Assembly: GCF_009674885.1 (NCBI RefSeq)
Contig: NZ_WKKA01000008.1
Coordinates: 62,001 to 126,000, forward strand
DNA length: 64,000 nt
Origin: Paracoccus sp. S-4012
GTDB lineage: Bacteria > Pseudomonadota > Alphaproteobacteria > Rhodobacterales > Rhodobacteraceae
Direction: 5' to 3'
The translations under genes were made by a program, and so were the position numbers. This document shows positions 10,189 to 21,755 of this stretch, piece by piece (the first letter of the stretch is position 1; each line of letters opens with the position of its first letter). The notes under the pieces are model-generated. The model saw nothing but the letters and a program-made list of their open reading frames with translations, ran no database searches and was not told where the DNA came from.

Positions 10189-10270
10189 TGTCACTCGCCT
10201 TTCACGCCCCCGTCACGATCTGTTCAGTCGCGGCGGGCGTGACTTTTTTGCCGCAGCTTCCTAGATTCTG

Positions 10271-10301
10271 GCCCGGTCCGACGTGGTGGGGCCGGGCTTT
10301 T
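10271..10301 (+). terminator. Probable terminator or leader hairpin between hflC and the Do-like protease
   Basis: A 9-bp stem (10271-10279 with 10289-10297, one G-T pair) and a 9-base loop are followed by tttt. It lies about 80 bases after hflC but only about 40 bases before the next start codon. It therefore either ends the hflKC transcript or acts as an attenuator in the protease leader. Confidence 0.55.
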
Positions 10302-10341
10302 CGCTTTCAGGCCGCCACGTCTCCCATGGAGTAGTGAAGTC

Positions 10342-12397
<2,056 letters not shown>

Positions 12398-12495
12398 GCC
12401 GCGGCGGTTTTTGCCCCATCCCGGTCGCATCCGGGCGGGCCGCCGCGGCCCGTCCCGGCCAGCGTGCCGCCTGAACCCCGAACGCCGAGCACCCG

Positions 12496-13380
12496 ATGAC
12501 CAACCACGTCCTCACCGTAGCCTGTCCCTCGCGCCGCGGCATCGTCGCCGCCGTCGCGACCTTCCTCGCCAGGCACGAGTGCAACATCACCGATTCCAAC
12601 CAGTTCGACGATATGGAGGGCGGGCGCTTCTTCATGCGGGTGCGCTTCCGCTCCGAGGGCGGGGTCGATGCGGCGACGCTGCGCGAGGACTTCGGCGCGA
12701 TCGCGGATGAGTTCGGCATGGATTGGGCGATCCACGACCCCGGCCACCGCATGCGGGTGCTGCTGATGGTGTCGAATTTCGGCCATTGCCTGAACGACCT
12801 GCTCTACCGCTGGCGGATCGGGGCGTTGCCAGTCGATATCGTGGGCGTGGTCAGCAATCACATGACCTATCAGAAGGTCGTGGTGAACCACGACATCCCC
12901 TTCCACCACATCCGCGTCACCGCCGCGAACAAGCCCGAGGCCGAGGCGCAGCTGATGGCGGTGGTGGAGGAGAGCGGGGCGGAACTGGTGGTGCTGGCGC
13001 GCTACATGCAGGTGCTGTCGGACCGCCTCTGCCGCGAGATGGCGGGGCGGATCATCAACATCCACCACAGCTTCCTGCCGAGCTTCAAGGGCGCCAACCC
13101 CTACCGCCAGGCGCATGAGCGCGGCGTGAAGCTGATCGGCGCGACCGCGCATTACGTCACCGCCGACCTCGACGAGGGGCCGATCATCGAGCAGGACACG
13201 GTGCGCGTCACGCACGCCCAGTCCCCCGCCGACTACGTCAGCCTCGGCCGCGATGTCGAGGCGCAGGTTCTGGCGCGCGCGATCCACGCGCATATCCATC
13301 ACCGGGTGTTCATGAACGGGGCCAGCACGGTGGTGTTCCCGGCCAGCCCCGGCGATCACGCCTCCGAGCGGATGGGCTGA
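12496..13380 (+). CDS. purU: Formyltetrahydrofolate deformylase
   Basis: Hydrolyses 10-formyl-THF to THF and formate, balancing one-carbon pools. The 294-residue cytosolic protein has an N-terminal ACT-like domain (about 1-85, LTVACPSRRGIVAAVA). A formyltransferase-fold hydrolase domain follows, with INIHHSFLPSFKGANPY carrying the catalytic His and GATAHYVTADLDEGPII carrying the catalytic Asp. Length and motifs are normal. It is convergent with the TetR-type gene, with only six bases between the two stop codons. PurN is excluded by the ACT domain and the HHSFLPSFKG motif. Confidence 0.95.
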   Translation: MTNHVLTVACPSRRGIVAAVATFLARHECNITDSNQFDDMEGGRFFMRVRFRSEGGVDAATLREDFGAIADEFGMDWAIHDPGHRMRVLLMVSNFGHCLNDLLYRWRIGALPVDIVGVVSNHMTYQKVVVNHDIPFHHIRVTAANKPEAEAQLMAVVEESGAELVVLARYMQVLSDRLCREMAGRIINIHHSFLPSFKGANPYRQAHERGVKLIGATAHYVTADLDEGPIIEQDTVRVTHAQSPADYVSLGRDVEAQVLARAIHAHIHHRVFMNGASTVVFPASPGDHASERMG

Positions 13381-13386
13381 GCCGCC

Positions 13387-14016
13387 TCAACCGCGCGCGG
13401 CTGCGGGGCGGAAGCGCAGGTCGACATAACCGTCCACCGCGGCGGAGAGCGCCTTGCGGGGATCGTCGCCCCCGGCCCAGACGCTCGTCTGCTCGATCGC
13501 CTCGAGCGTCGTGAGGCCGAGGACGAGGGCACGCAGCGTCAGCAGCAGTTCCTCGATATCGGTCCCGGCGTCGAGGCGGCCCTCATCCTGGGCCTTCAGC
13601 GCGAACTGCCGGGCGAGCTCGTAGACGGCGGTGTTGTAGCGCTCGACCATCGCGCTCTCGGCGAAGCGCAGCGCGGGCAGGCTCAGAAGCAGCCGCGAGG
13701 CGTCGACATTGTCGAAGGCCCAGTCCAGCACCGCATGCATCATGGCGCGGATCTGGGCCACCGGATCGCCCGCGGCGGCCCGCGCGGTGGCGACCGTCAC
13801 CGCATCGACCAGCAGCACGAGGGCGTGCTCCATCACCGCGATGGTGAGGTGCTCGGCCGAGGGGAACAGCGCCTTCGCGACGTGGCCGGGCACGCCGGCC
13901 GCAGCGGCGGCGGCCTCGACATCGGGCAGCGGCGCCTTGCCGGCCATCTGCGCCGCCGCCGCGACGACGATGGCCTCGTATTGGGTGCTCGACGGGGGCC
14001 GGGGGGCGCGTGCCAT
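13387..14016 (-). CDS. TetR-family-like transcriptional regulator
   Basis: A 209-residue, mostly helical protein. The N-terminal region (about 10-55) has the layout of a TetR helix-turn-helix: IVVAAAAQMAGKAPLPDVEAAAAAAGV, then a KALFPSAEHL segment matching the usual LY.HF.sKe.L end. The conserved aromatic residues are weak. The remainder resembles a ligand-binding/dimerisation domain. I chose ATG 14016; a TTG 36 bases upstream would add 12 residues without family support. Its target is unknown. The 28-bp inverted repeat at 14102-14164, some 90 bases upstream, is a possible regulatory site or an extragenic palindrome. Confidence 0.65.
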   Translation of the reverse strand: MARAPRPPSSTQYEAIVVAAAAQMAGKAPLPDVEAAAAAAGVPGHVAKALFPSAEHLTIAVMEHALVLLVDAVTVATARAAAGDPVAQIRAMMHAVLDWAFDNVDASRLLLSLPALRFAESAMVERYNTAVYELARQFALKAQDEGRLDAGTDIEELLLTLRALVLGLTTLEAIEQTSVWAGGDDPRKALSAAVDGYVDLRFRPAAARG

Positions 14017-14101
14017 GCGGCGCAAGGTGCCGAACGGAGGCAGGGGGCGCAAGCCTTATCGCAACCTGTGCGCGAAACGTGGCAGATTAAACCCCCCGAC
14101 G

Positions 14102-14164
14102 CGCAGGGTGCGTGCTCCGCACGCACCGGAACGCGGCCGGTGCGTGCAGAGCACGCACCCTGCG
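14102..14164. repeat. Large compound inverted repeat (possible extragenic palindrome)
   Basis: Two 28-base arms (14102-14129 and 14137-14164) are inverted copies with one mismatch, separated by 7 bases. Each arm is itself a hairpin with stem gtgcgtgc/gcacgcac and a 3-base loop (tcc or aga). The DNA can therefore form one long hairpin or two small ones. It lies between the divergent side of the TetR-type gene and the 3' end of typA. No T tract follows, so it is not a standard terminator. Confidence 0.85.
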
Positions 14165-14216
14165 GGTCACAGGCCGAGGCGCCACGTCCGTCGCGATCAC
14201 CCGCGGGCGGTGCGCT

Positions 14217-16034
14217 TCACTCCGCCCGCGACTGCCGCTTGCGCTCGTGCGGGTCGAGATGCCGCTTGCGCAGCCGGATGATCTTCGGCGTCACCTCGAC
14301 CAGTTCGTCGTCCTCGACATAGGCTATCGCCTCCTCGAGGCTCATCCGCACCGGCGGCGTCAGGCGCACCGCCTCGTCGGTGCCGGAGGCGCGCACGTTG
14401 GTCAGCTTCTTGCCCTTGAGCGGGTTCACCTCAAGGTCGTTGTCGCGGCTGTGCTCGCCGATGATCATGCCCTCGTAGACCTGCTCCTGGGCGCCGATGA
14501 ACAGCCGTCCGCGCTCCTCCAGGTTCCAGAGCGCGTAGGCGACCGAAACGCCGTTCTCCATCGAGATCAGCACCCCCTGTCGGCGGCCTTGGATCGGGCC
14601 CTTGTGCGGGGTCCAGCCATGGAAGATGCGGTTCAGCACGCCGTTGCCGCGCGTGTCGGTCATGAACTCGCCCTGGTAGCCGATCAGCCCGCGCGAGGGG
14701 ACATGGGCCACGATCCGGGTCTTGCCGGTGCCGGCGGGCTTCATCTCGACCAGTTCGCCCTTGCGGTCGCCGGTCAGCTTCTCGATCACGACGCCGGTAT
14801 AGTCGTCATCCACGTCGACGATGACTTCCTCGACCGGCTCGAGCCTGTCGCCGCCTTCCTCGCGGAAGATCACCCGCGGGCGGCTGACGGACAGCTCGAA
14901 TCCCTCGCGGCGCATGTTCTCGATCAGGACGCCCATCTGCAATTCGCCACGCCCCGAGACGACGAAGGCGTCGCCGCCGGGCGTGTCGTCGACCTTGATG
15001 GCGACGTTCACCTCCGCCTCGCGCATCAGCCGCTCGCGGATCACGCGGGACTGGACCTTGCTGCCGTCGCGCCCGGCCAAGGGCGAGTCGTTGATGCCGA
15101 AGGTCACGGAGATGGTCGGCGGGTCGATGGGTTGGGAGGGGAGCGCGCCCTCCACCTCGGGCGCGCAGATGGTGTCGGCGACGGTCGCCTTCGACATGCC
15201 GGCGAGGGTGACGATGTCACCCGCCACGGCCTCGTCGATGCCGGTCTGCGTCAGCCCGCGGAAGGCGAGGACCTTCGAGATGCGGAACTGCTCGATCCGC
15301 TCGCCATCGCGGTTCAGCGCCTTGACGGTGTCGCCCGCCCGCGCCCGCCCGCTCTCGACGCGGCCGGTGAGGATGCGGCCGATGAAGGGGTCGGCGCCGA
15401 GGGTCGTTGCCAGCATGCGGAACGGCTCGTCGCGCCGGGCCATCTGCGCGGGCGCGGGGACGTGGCGCAGGATCAACTCGAACAGGGCTGACATGTCCTT
15501 GCGCGGCCCGTCGAGTTCCAGGTCCGCCCAGCCGTTGATGCCCGAGGCATAGACATGCGGGAAGTCGAGTTGCTCGTCCGTGGCGCCCAGATTGGCGAAG
15601 AGGTCGAAAACCTCGTTCAGCGCCCGGTCGGGCTCGGCCGCCGGCTTGTCGACCTTGTTCAGCACCACGATCGGCCTGAGACCGAGGGCAAGCGCCTTCG
15701 AGGTCACGAACTTCGTCTGCGGCATCGGCCCCTCGGCTGCATCGACGAGCAAGCAGACCCCGTCCACCATGCTGAGGATGCGCTCGACCTCGCCGCCGAA
15801 ATCAGCGTGGCCGGGGGTGTCGACGATGTTGACGCGCGTGCCATGCCACTCGACCGAGGTTGCCTTGGCGAGGATGGTGATGCCGCGCTCGCGCTCGATG
15901 TCGCCCGAGTCCATGACGCGCTCGGCCACGGCCTGGTTGTCGCGGAAGCTGCCGGACTGCTTGAGCAGCTGGTCGACGAGGGTGGTCTTGCCGTGATCGA
16001 CATGCGCGATGATCGCGATGTTGCGGATGTCCAT
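14217..16034 (-). CDS. typA: Ribosome-binding GTPase TypA/BipA
   Basis: A translational GTPase of the EF-G/LepA group involved in 50S assembly and stress adaptation. The 605-residue protein shows G1 [15 protein letters not shown], the switch [12 protein letters not shown]3 [16 protein letters not shown]4 NKVDKP, and EF-G-like domains II, III and V. A BipA-specific C-terminal domain follows ([23 protein letters not shown]). The start ATG 16034 (MDIRNIAII) was chosen because the GTPase core begins immediately; ten extra upstream residues are not conserved. The Lys/Arg-rich C-terminus is typical. It is divergent from rne across about 500 bases. Confidence 0.95.
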   Translation of the reverse strand: MDIRNIAIIAHVDHGKTTLVDQLLKQSGSFRDNQAVAERVMDSGDIERERGITILAKATSVEWHGTRVNIVDTPGHADFGGEVERILSMVDGVCLLVDAAEGPMPQTKFVTSKALALGLRPIVVLNKVDKPAAEPDRALNEVFDLFANLGATDEQLDFPHVYASGINGWADLELDGPRKDMSALFELILRHVPAPAQMARRDEPFRMLATTLGADPFIGRILTGRVESGRARAGDTVKALNRDGERIEQFRISKVLAFRGLTQTGIDEAVAGDIVTLAGMSKATVADTICAPEVEGALPSQPIDPPTISVTFGINDSPLAGRDGSKVQSRVIRERLMREAEVNVAIKVDDTPGGDAFVVSGRGELQMGVLIENMRREGFELSVSRPRVIFREEGGDRLEPVEEVIVDVDDDYTGVVIEKLTGDRKGELVEMKPAGTGKTRIVAHVPSRGLIGYQGEFMTDTRGNGVLNRIFHGWTPHKGPIQGRRQGVLISMENGVSVAYALWNLEERGRLFIGAQEQVYEGMIIGEHSRDNDLEVNPLKGKKLTNVRASGTDEAVRLTPPVRMSLEEAIAYVEDDELVEVTPKIIRLRKRHLDPHERKRQSRAE

Positions 16035-16542
16035 GGGGTCTCCGGGTGCCGGGGTTGCGGGCATGTAGCGCGAAGGCCCCCCGAGGAAAAGCCGCGATTG
16101 CAGCGGGCCATGGCCGCCGGGCAGGGGTCAGGGACGATTGAGCATTGTGCCCGGCGCATGAACGGCGTTAATGTCGGCGTCGCGCGCGGCCCCTATCCTG
16201 CAATCGCAGGTTGTGTCGCGCCAATGATTTCGCAGTTCGGCCCCTGGCGCTGCCTCCGCATGGCGGCAGGTCGGGACCGCACGGAAAAACAGGCGCGCCC
16301 GTGGCCGATTGCCGGCCCGGCCGCCATTCGCGCCCCAGGCCCGCCCTCGCGGCGAGCGGGGGCAGACAGGACAACGGACGCGATGGATCGCGCAGGAACA
16401 GCATCGGCAGCGCAAGGGGCGGGCAACCGCGCCCGGCCGCCGACGCATCGCCTCGCAGCAGTCGCGCCCTCCCGCACAGAACGCCGATCCCAGCCCCTCG
16501 CGCCGCGTGCGCCGGGGCCGGGCGGCGTCGGAAAAGAGCTAA
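16035..16542. other. Long divergent region between typA and rne (probable rne leader)
   Basis: About 510 bases with no supported gene. Promoters for typA (minus) and rne (plus) must lie here. RNase E genes in other bacteria have long, structured leaders used for autoregulation, and this region is large enough for one. I could not identify a specific conserved leader structure. A 12-base palindrome ctgcaatcgcag is visible at 16198-16209. Confidence 0.45.
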
Positions 16543-19260
16543 ATGGCCAAGAAAATGCTGATCGACGCCACGCATCCCGAGGAGACTCGGGTGGTCGTGG
16601 TGGACGGAACCCAGGTTGACGAGTTCGACTTCGAGACCGTCAACAAGCGGCAACTCGCCGGGAACATCTATCTCGCCAAGGTGACGCGCGTGGAGCCCTC
16701 GCTCCAGGCCGCCTTCGTGGACTATGGCGGCAACCGCCACGGCTTCCTCGCCTTCGCCGAGATCCACCCGGACTACTACCAGATCCCCGCCGAGGACCGC
16801 CGGGCGCTCATCGAGGAAGAGCGCGCGGCCGCCGCCGACGAGGAGGCGGAGGAAGAGGCGCGCGAGAACCGCCGCTCTCGCCGCGGCGGCTCGCGGGCCG
16901 AGCGCGCCGGGACGGGCGACCGCACCGCCGCCGCGCCCGCAGAGGCCGAGGCCGAGGCGATGGACGCGGCCCTTGCCTCCGAGGCGATCCCCGGCATGGA
17001 GCTGACCGACGGCATCGCCGACGAGGATCAGGGCGACGACGCCGAGGCGGAGGCCCCGGCCGAAGACAGCCACGACGACCACGATCATCACGATCACGAC
17101 CACGAGGCCCCCGCGCAGGGCGACCTCGAGCCGCGGGCCGCGACCGCCAACGAGCGCGACGAGACCATCGAGTCCGTGGCCGACGAGGACGTGGCCGAGG
17201 AAATCCCCGCCAAGCCCCGCCGCCCCCGCGCGCGCCGCTACAAGATCCAGGAGGTCATCAAGGTCCGGCAGATCATGCTGGTCCAGGTCGTCAAGGAGGA
17301 GCGCGGCAACAAGGGCGCGGCGCTGACCACGTATCTGTCGCTGGCCGGCCGCTACTGCGTCCTGATGCCCAACACCGCCCGCGGCGGCGGCATCAGCCGC
17401 AAGATCACCGTCGCCGCCGACCGCAAGAAGCTGAAGGAGATCGCCTCCGAGCTGGAGGTGCCGCAGGGCGCCGGCCTCATCATCCGCACCGCCGGCAGCC
17501 AGCGGACCCGGACCGAGATCCGGCGCGATTACGAATACCTGATGCGCCTGTGGGAGCAGATCAGGGAACTGACCTTCCGCTCCACGGCTCCCGCGCCGAT
17601 CTACGAGGAAGGCGACCTCATCAAGCGCCAGATCCGCGACCTCTACTCCAAGGAGATCGACGAGGTTCTGGTCGAGGGCGAGCGCGGCTACCGCGCCGCG
17701 CGGGACTTCATGGCGATGATCATGCCGTCCCATGCCCGCAACGTGAAGCACTACACCGACCCGGTGCCGCTGTTCTCGCGCTACCAGGTCGAGACCTACC
17801 TCGCCGGCATGTTCAACCCGGTCGTGCAGCTAAAATCGGGCGGCTACATCGTCATCGGCCAGACCGAGGCGCTCGTCGCGATCGACGTGAACTCGGGCCG
17901 TGCGACCAAGGAAGGCTCGATCGAGGAGACCGCCTACAAGACCAACTGCGAGGCCGCGGACGAGATCGCGCGGCAGCTGCGCCTGCGCGACCTGGCCGGG
18001 CTGATCGTCATCGACTTCATCGACATGGACGAGCGCAAGCACAACGCCGCCGTCGAGAAGCGCTTCAAAGATCGGCTGAAGGACGACCGCGCCCGCATCC
18101 AGGTGGGCCGCATCTCGGGCTTCGGCCTGATGGAGATGAGCCGCCAGCGGCTGCGTCCGGGGATGCTGGAAAGCACGACCCAGCCCTGCGCGCATTGCCA
18201 CGGCACTGGCCTGATCCGCAGCGACGACAGCATGGCGCTGACGATCCTGCGCGCCATCGAGGAGGAGGGCACCCGCAAACGCTCGCGCGAGGTGCTGGTC
18301 AAGGCACCGGTGAAGGTGGCGAACTTCCTCATCAACCAGAAGCGCGAGCATATCGCCGCCATCGAGGCCCGCGCCGGCATGTCGGTGATGATCGAGGCCG
18401 ATCCGGACCTGATCTCGCCTGACTGGAGCATGGAGAAGTTCAAGACCGCGACCCGCACCCTTGCAGAGCCCGAGAAGCAGGCGCTGTCGGTGGACGCGAG
18501 CCTGATGGCCGCGATCGACGACGAGACGGGCGACCTGGTCGAGGAGGAGGACGAGGACGAGGACGACCGCGACGACGAGGCCGAGGCCGAGGCGCCGGAG
18601 GATCGGGCCGAGGGCGAGAAGCACGAGGACGGCGATGGCCGCAACGGCCGCCGCCGTCGGCGCCGCCGCCGTCGCGGTGGCCGCGGGTCCGAGAACGGGG
18701 AACACGGCGAGGGCGATGAGGCCGAAACGGCTGAGGTCGCCGATGGCGCGGCGTCGGACGAGGCCGCCGCCCCGCCGGCCGAGGGCGAGGCGGCAACCGG
18801 AACCCGTGCCGAGCGCCCGTCTTCCCGCAGCCGCTCGCGCAGCCGCAGCCGCAGCCGCCGTGGTGCGGCCGAGGCCGCCGAGGCGGAAACGTCAGAGGTC
18901 GCGGCGGAGCCGGTGAGCGAGACCGAAGCCGAGATTGCGCCCGAGGCCGAAAGCCCCGCACCGGAGCAGGAAGCGCGCGACGAAGCCGCGGCGGAGCCGG
19001 CGCCGGTCGAAACCGCGCCTGAGGCCGCACAGGAGGCCGAGGCCGCGCCGGAACCGCCGCAGGAAGCGGAAGCCGCGGCCGAAGAACCGGCTGAGGAGCC
19101 TTCGCCGGAACTCGCCCCGGTACCCGCGGCCGAGCCTCCGGCGGAGGAGACGCCCGAGCCCGCGCGCGTGCCGGAACTGGTCAGCGATCAAGCCAACGCC
19201 TCCGAGGGGCCCGCGGCGGCCCCGCCGCCCAAGCGCCGCGGCTGGTGGTCGTTCGGCTGA
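16543..19260 (+). CDS. rne: Ribonuclease E
   Basis: The core endoribonuclease of the RNA degradosome. The 905-residue protein has an S1 RNA-binding domain split by an acidic insert: S1 strands at about 35-80 and 232-275, insert at 82-231. Insert residues 176-187 alternate His and Asp. The DNase I-like catalytic part carries Asp448 (VAIDVNSGR) and Asp491/Asp494 (VIDFIDMDERKHN). The zinc-link is Cys549/Cys552 (PCAHCHGTG). The C-terminal third is disordered: Arg-rich blocks ([22 protein letters not shown]) followed by Glu/Pro/Ala repeats, ending KRRGWWSFG, likely the degradosome scaffold. An inserted S1 domain is known in alphaproteobacterial RNase E. The ribosome binding site is weak (aagagct). 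A strong terminator follows. Confidence 0.95.
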   Translation: MAKKMLIDATHPEETRVVVVDGTQVDEFDFETVNKRQLAGNIYLAKVTRVEPSLQAAFVDYGGNRHGFLAFAEIHPDYYQIPAEDRRALIEEERAAAADEEAEEEARENRRSRRGGSRAERAGTGDRTAAAPAEAEAEAMDAALASEAIPGMELTDGIADEDQGDDAEAEAPAEDSHDDHDHHDHDHEAPAQGDLEPRAATANERDETIESVADEDVAEEIPAKPRRPRARRYKIQEVIKVRQIMLVQVVKEERGNKGAALTTYLSLAGRYCVLMPNTARGGGISRKITVAADRKKLKEIASELEVPQGAGLIIRTAGSQRTRTEIRRDYEYLMRLWEQIRELTFRSTAPAPIYEEGDLIKRQIRDLYSKEIDEVLVEGERGYRAARDFMAMIMPSHARNVKHYTDPVPLFSRYQVETYLAGMFNPVVQLKSGGYIVIGQTEALVAIDVNSGRATKEGSIEETAYKTNCEAADEIARQLRLRDLAGLIVIDFIDMDERKHNAAVEKRFKDRLKDDRARIQVGRISGFGLMEMSRQRLRPGMLESTTQPCAHCHGTGLIRSDDSMALTILRAIEEEGTRKRSREVLVKAPVKVANFLINQKREHIAAIEARAGMSVMIEADPDLISPDWSMEKFKTATRTLAEPEKQALSVDASLMAAIDDETGDLVEEEDEDEDDRDDEAEAEAPEDRAEGEKHEDGDGRNGRRRRRRRRRGGRGSENGEHGEGDEAETAEVADGAASDEAAAPPAEGEAATGTRAERPSSRSRSRSRSRSRRGAAEAAEAETSEVAAEPVSETEAEIAPEAESPAPEQEARDEAAAEPAPVETAPEAAQEAEAAPEPPQEAEAAAEEPAEEPSPELAPVPAAEPPAEETPEPARVPELVSDQANASEGPAAAPPPKRRGWWSFG

Positions 19261-19284
19261 CGCGGGCCGTCACTCGCGCATGAA

Positions 19285-19312
19285 AAAGGCCGCCGGTCAC
19301 CCGGCGGCCTTT
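19285..19312 (+). terminator. Rho-independent terminator after rne
   Basis: A perfect 12-bp stem (19285-19296 with 19301-19312), a tcac loop, with A run on the left and ttt on the right side. It closes the housekeeping block immediately before the contractile injection cluster. Confidence 0.9.
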
Positions 19313-19561
19313 GTCGTTCAGGGGTCCGGCGCCCGACGAGATTTACCTAGAACGACCCGAGCCGATCCGGGAACCACGGGCTAAGCAGCCGCCAGGCCGC
19401 CCCGCACAACCGCGGCGATCAATCTGATAGGCGAATCGCCTCTCATTTGCTACCGTCGTGACGACTGATCTGCGCGCTTTCCGGCTTCCCGCGACCTGTT
19501 GGGGGAACCTGTGCCGTGCCTTTGCTTCTGACGCATTATCAGGTTGCCGAGGGGGCATGAC
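19313..19561. other. Region upstream of the contractile injection cluster
   Basis: About 250 bases without a gene, less GC-rich than the flanking coding sequence. It should hold the promoter for the long plus-strand cluster that follows, but I see no clear -35/-10 pair. No attachment-site repeat or tRNA remnant is visible at this boundary. Confidence 0.4.
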
Positions 19562-20644
19562 ATGCTTCCCCCGCTCGGTGACGCGATCGATGCCCTGAAC
19601 AGCGAGATTGCCGGCGTTCTCTCGGCCCCCGTCCCGCCGCTGCCCGCGCCCGAGGTCGTGGTCCATGCCGTCCGCGCCGGTCTGCCGGGCGTCGGCGGCT
19701 TCGTCGGCCTGAGCGCCGAACCGCAGGCCGAGATCCATGCCCGCGTCCTCGACGCCGAGGTGACGATCCGCGTCATGGCCGCTTCGCGCGCCGGGCTGCT
19801 GGCGGCCGAGGCGCGGGCGGCGCGCGACATCATCGCCGCCGATCCGGTCCTTATGCGCCGCCGCGGCGTCCTCAGGATCGCCCGCATCAGCGACCCCGAC
19901 GCGCCGGTGCTGGAGGCCGGAGACGGCATCGCCGCCCCATTCGGCCGCGACCTGCGCTTCGCGGTCCGCTACGAGCACCGGCCGCAGCCCGTCACCGGCG
20001 AGGGCGTCATCGCGGCGGTGCCGCAGGACGTGGCGCTGGCCGGGATCGGCGAGGACACGCGGCTCCTCTACGCGACCGAGTTCCTGACCGACCCGCTCGC
20101 GGATTTCGACGCTGTTTCCGGTCCCGGCACCGGCACCGAAGGCGCCTGGGCCTGGGACGCGGCGGCGCGGGAGCTGGTCCAGACCGGCACCCGGCGCGGC
20201 GGCGCGGACGGCCCCGGTGGCGACAAGACCGGCACCTGGCTCGTCCTGCGGCCGTCCGTCGCCGGCGGGCCGCTCACCGACTTCGTCCTCCGGGCCGAGA
20301 TGCGCTCGGATGGGCCCGGCGGCATCGGCTTCGTCCACGGCTTCCGCGACCCGCAGAACTTCGGCTTCGCGCTGCTGGAGGAGCCCGATGGCCACCGCCT
20401 CCTCGGCCGCCGCGAGGGCGGCGCCGGTAGCCTTCTCGCCGCCGACACCGCGGCGGGCTTCCCCACCGGCGAATGGCTGCGGCTGCGGCTGCTGGCGACG
20501 GGCGGCACCTGTGAGCTCACCCTGAACGAGCGCGTCGTCCTGACCGGGCGGGACGATGCCGATGCCCCTCCCGGCGCGGTCGGCCTCTTCTGCCGGGGGG
20601 CCGGTCAGGCGCGGTTCCGGCATTTCAGGCTTACGGGCCTATGA
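19562..20644 (+). CDS. CIS tail-terminator-like protein with a C-terminal lectin-like domain
   Basis: First gene of the contractile cluster, 360 residues. The N-terminal half (about 1-180: an LPPLGDAIDALNSEI start and a VRYEHRPQPVTGEGVI strand) resembles tail terminator/cap proteins of contractile systems, the Pvc16/DUF4255 type, which sit first in many such clusters. The C-terminal half (about 185-360) looks like a concanavalin-type jelly roll: WLVLRPSVAGGPLTDFVLRAEMR, GGIGFVHGFRDPQNFGFALLE, EWLRLRLLATGG, GAVGLFCRG. Such a domain would suggest carbohydrate or surface binding. ATG 19562 has a gaggggg ribosome binding site; a TTG 18 bases upstream is the alternative. The cap role is inferred from position and weak resemblance; the lectin-like fold is clearer. 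Confidence 0.6.
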   Translation: MLPPLGDAIDALNSEIAGVLSAPVPPLPAPEVVVHAVRAGLPGVGGFVGLSAEPQAEIHARVLDAEVTIRVMAASRAGLLAAEARAARDIIAADPVLMRRRGVLRIARISDPDAPVLEAGDGIAAPFGRDLRFAVRYEHRPQPVTGEGVIAAVPQDVALAGIGEDTRLLYATEFLTDPLADFDAVSGPGTGTEGAWAWDAAARELVQTGTRRGGADGPGGDKTGTWLVLRPSVAGGPLTDFVLRAEMRSDGPGGIGFVHGFRDPQNFGFALLEEPDGHRLLGRREGGAGSLLAADTAAGFPTGEWLRLRLLATGGTCELTLNERVVLTGRDDADAPPGAVGLFCRGAGQARFRHFRLTGL

Positions 20645-20662
20645 ACTGAGGAGAAGGCTGCG

Positions 20663-21742
20663 ATGGCAGAGAGCTTCGTCACCGGCGAGCTGATCCTTCC
20701 GGGCACCTATATCCGCGTCAGCGCCGAGGGGCTGATCGGCGTGCGCGGCATCTCGGCCGGCAACATCGGCATCGTCGGCGCCACCGACGCCGCCAATGCG
20801 GGCGTCACCCGCACACTGTCCACGGCGGCCGAGGCGCAGGCTTTCTTCGGCCCGCCGGTCGTGGATGCCGCAGACGGGCAGCTGAACCTCACGGCACAGA
20901 TCGGCGAGCTCTATCTCAACGGCGCCCGCACGGTCTTCGCCCGCGGGGTGTCGGACGCGGCCGACCAGACCCTCTACACCGCCGCCTTCAACGAACTCAT
21001 CAAGGAGGACGTGCAGATCCTCGTCGCGCCCGAGCTGACGACCGCGGCGGCCCTCGCCGTGCTGCCGCCGGTGGTCGAGACGGCCGAGAACAGCCAGAAG
21101 GACGTGATCGCCGTCATCGGCGCGGACGGTGCCGACCCCGACGCAATCGAGGCGCAGGCGCAGACGAACGACCGCCTGATCCTCGCAGCACCTGGCTATT
21201 TCACCTTCAACCCCGCCGCGCCGGACACGCCGCTGGCGCTGCCTGGCAGCTACATCGCCGGGCCGGTGGCGGCGCTGGTCTCGTCGCTCGCGCCGCAGAC
21301 CAGCCCGACGAACAAGGTGCTGCTGGGCGTCGGCGCGCTGACGCAGCGCTTCAGCTATGCCGAGCGGATCGGGCTGGTGCAGAACCGCATCCTCGCGCTC
21401 GAGGCGCGGAACGGCATCCGCGTGGTGCGCGGGCTGACGACCGACGACGGCGGCTTCACGCAAGTGACCACCCGGCGGATCGTGGACTTCGCCAAGGCGG
21501 GCATCCGCCAGGTCTCGAACGCCTTCATCGGCCGGCTGAACAACGAGCGCGTCCGCGCCGCGCTGCAAAGCGCCATCGACGGCTTCCTGACCACGATGCG
21601 GGTGGACGAGCAGCTGACCGACTACCGCCTCGAGGTCACGGCCACCCGCCGCGACGAGATCGAGGGCCGGGCGATCGTCAACGTGCTGCTGCAGCCGACG
21701 TTCAGCATCGACTTCGTCGCCGTCACCATCGTCCTGCAGTGA
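20663..21742 (+). CDS. Contractile tail sheath protein
   Basis: The sheath subunit that polymerises around the inner tube and contracts to drive it through a target membrane. The 359-residue protein has the family start (GELILPGTYIRVSAEGLIGVRG, then GNIGIVGATDAANAG) and a C-terminal region typical of sheaths: NGIRVVRGLTTDDGGFTQVTTRRIVDF, FIGRLNNERVRAALQSAIDGFL and EGRAIVNVLLQPTFSIDFV. Only one sheath gene is present, as in phages and simple CIS; eCIS loci such as Afp/PVC usually carry several. It is followed after 13 bases by the tube gene. Confidence 0.9.
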   Translation: MAESFVTGELILPGTYIRVSAEGLIGVRGISAGNIGIVGATDAANAGVTRTLSTAAEAQAFFGPPVVDAADGQLNLTAQIGELYLNGARTVFARGVSDAADQTLYTAAFNELIKEDVQILVAPELTTAAALAVLPPVVETAENSQKDVIAVIGADGADPDAIEAQAQTNDRLILAAPGYFTFNPAAPDTPLALPGSYIAGPVAALVSSLAPQTSPTNKVLLGVGALTQRFSYAERIGLVQNRILALEARNGIRVVRGLTTDDGGFTQVTTRRIVDFAKAGIRQVSNAFIGRLNNERVRAALQSAIDGFLTTMRVDEQLTDYRLEVTATRRDEIEGRAIVNVLLQPTFSIDFVAVTIVLQ

Positions 21743-21755
21743 GAGGGGGTGAGCC

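Noticed and set aside
12398-12495. Inverted repeat gccgcggcgg/ccgccgcggc between the ferredoxin gene and purU as a terminator
   Set aside because: The arms are over 30 bases apart and the T run lies inside the loop, so it does not have terminator geometry.
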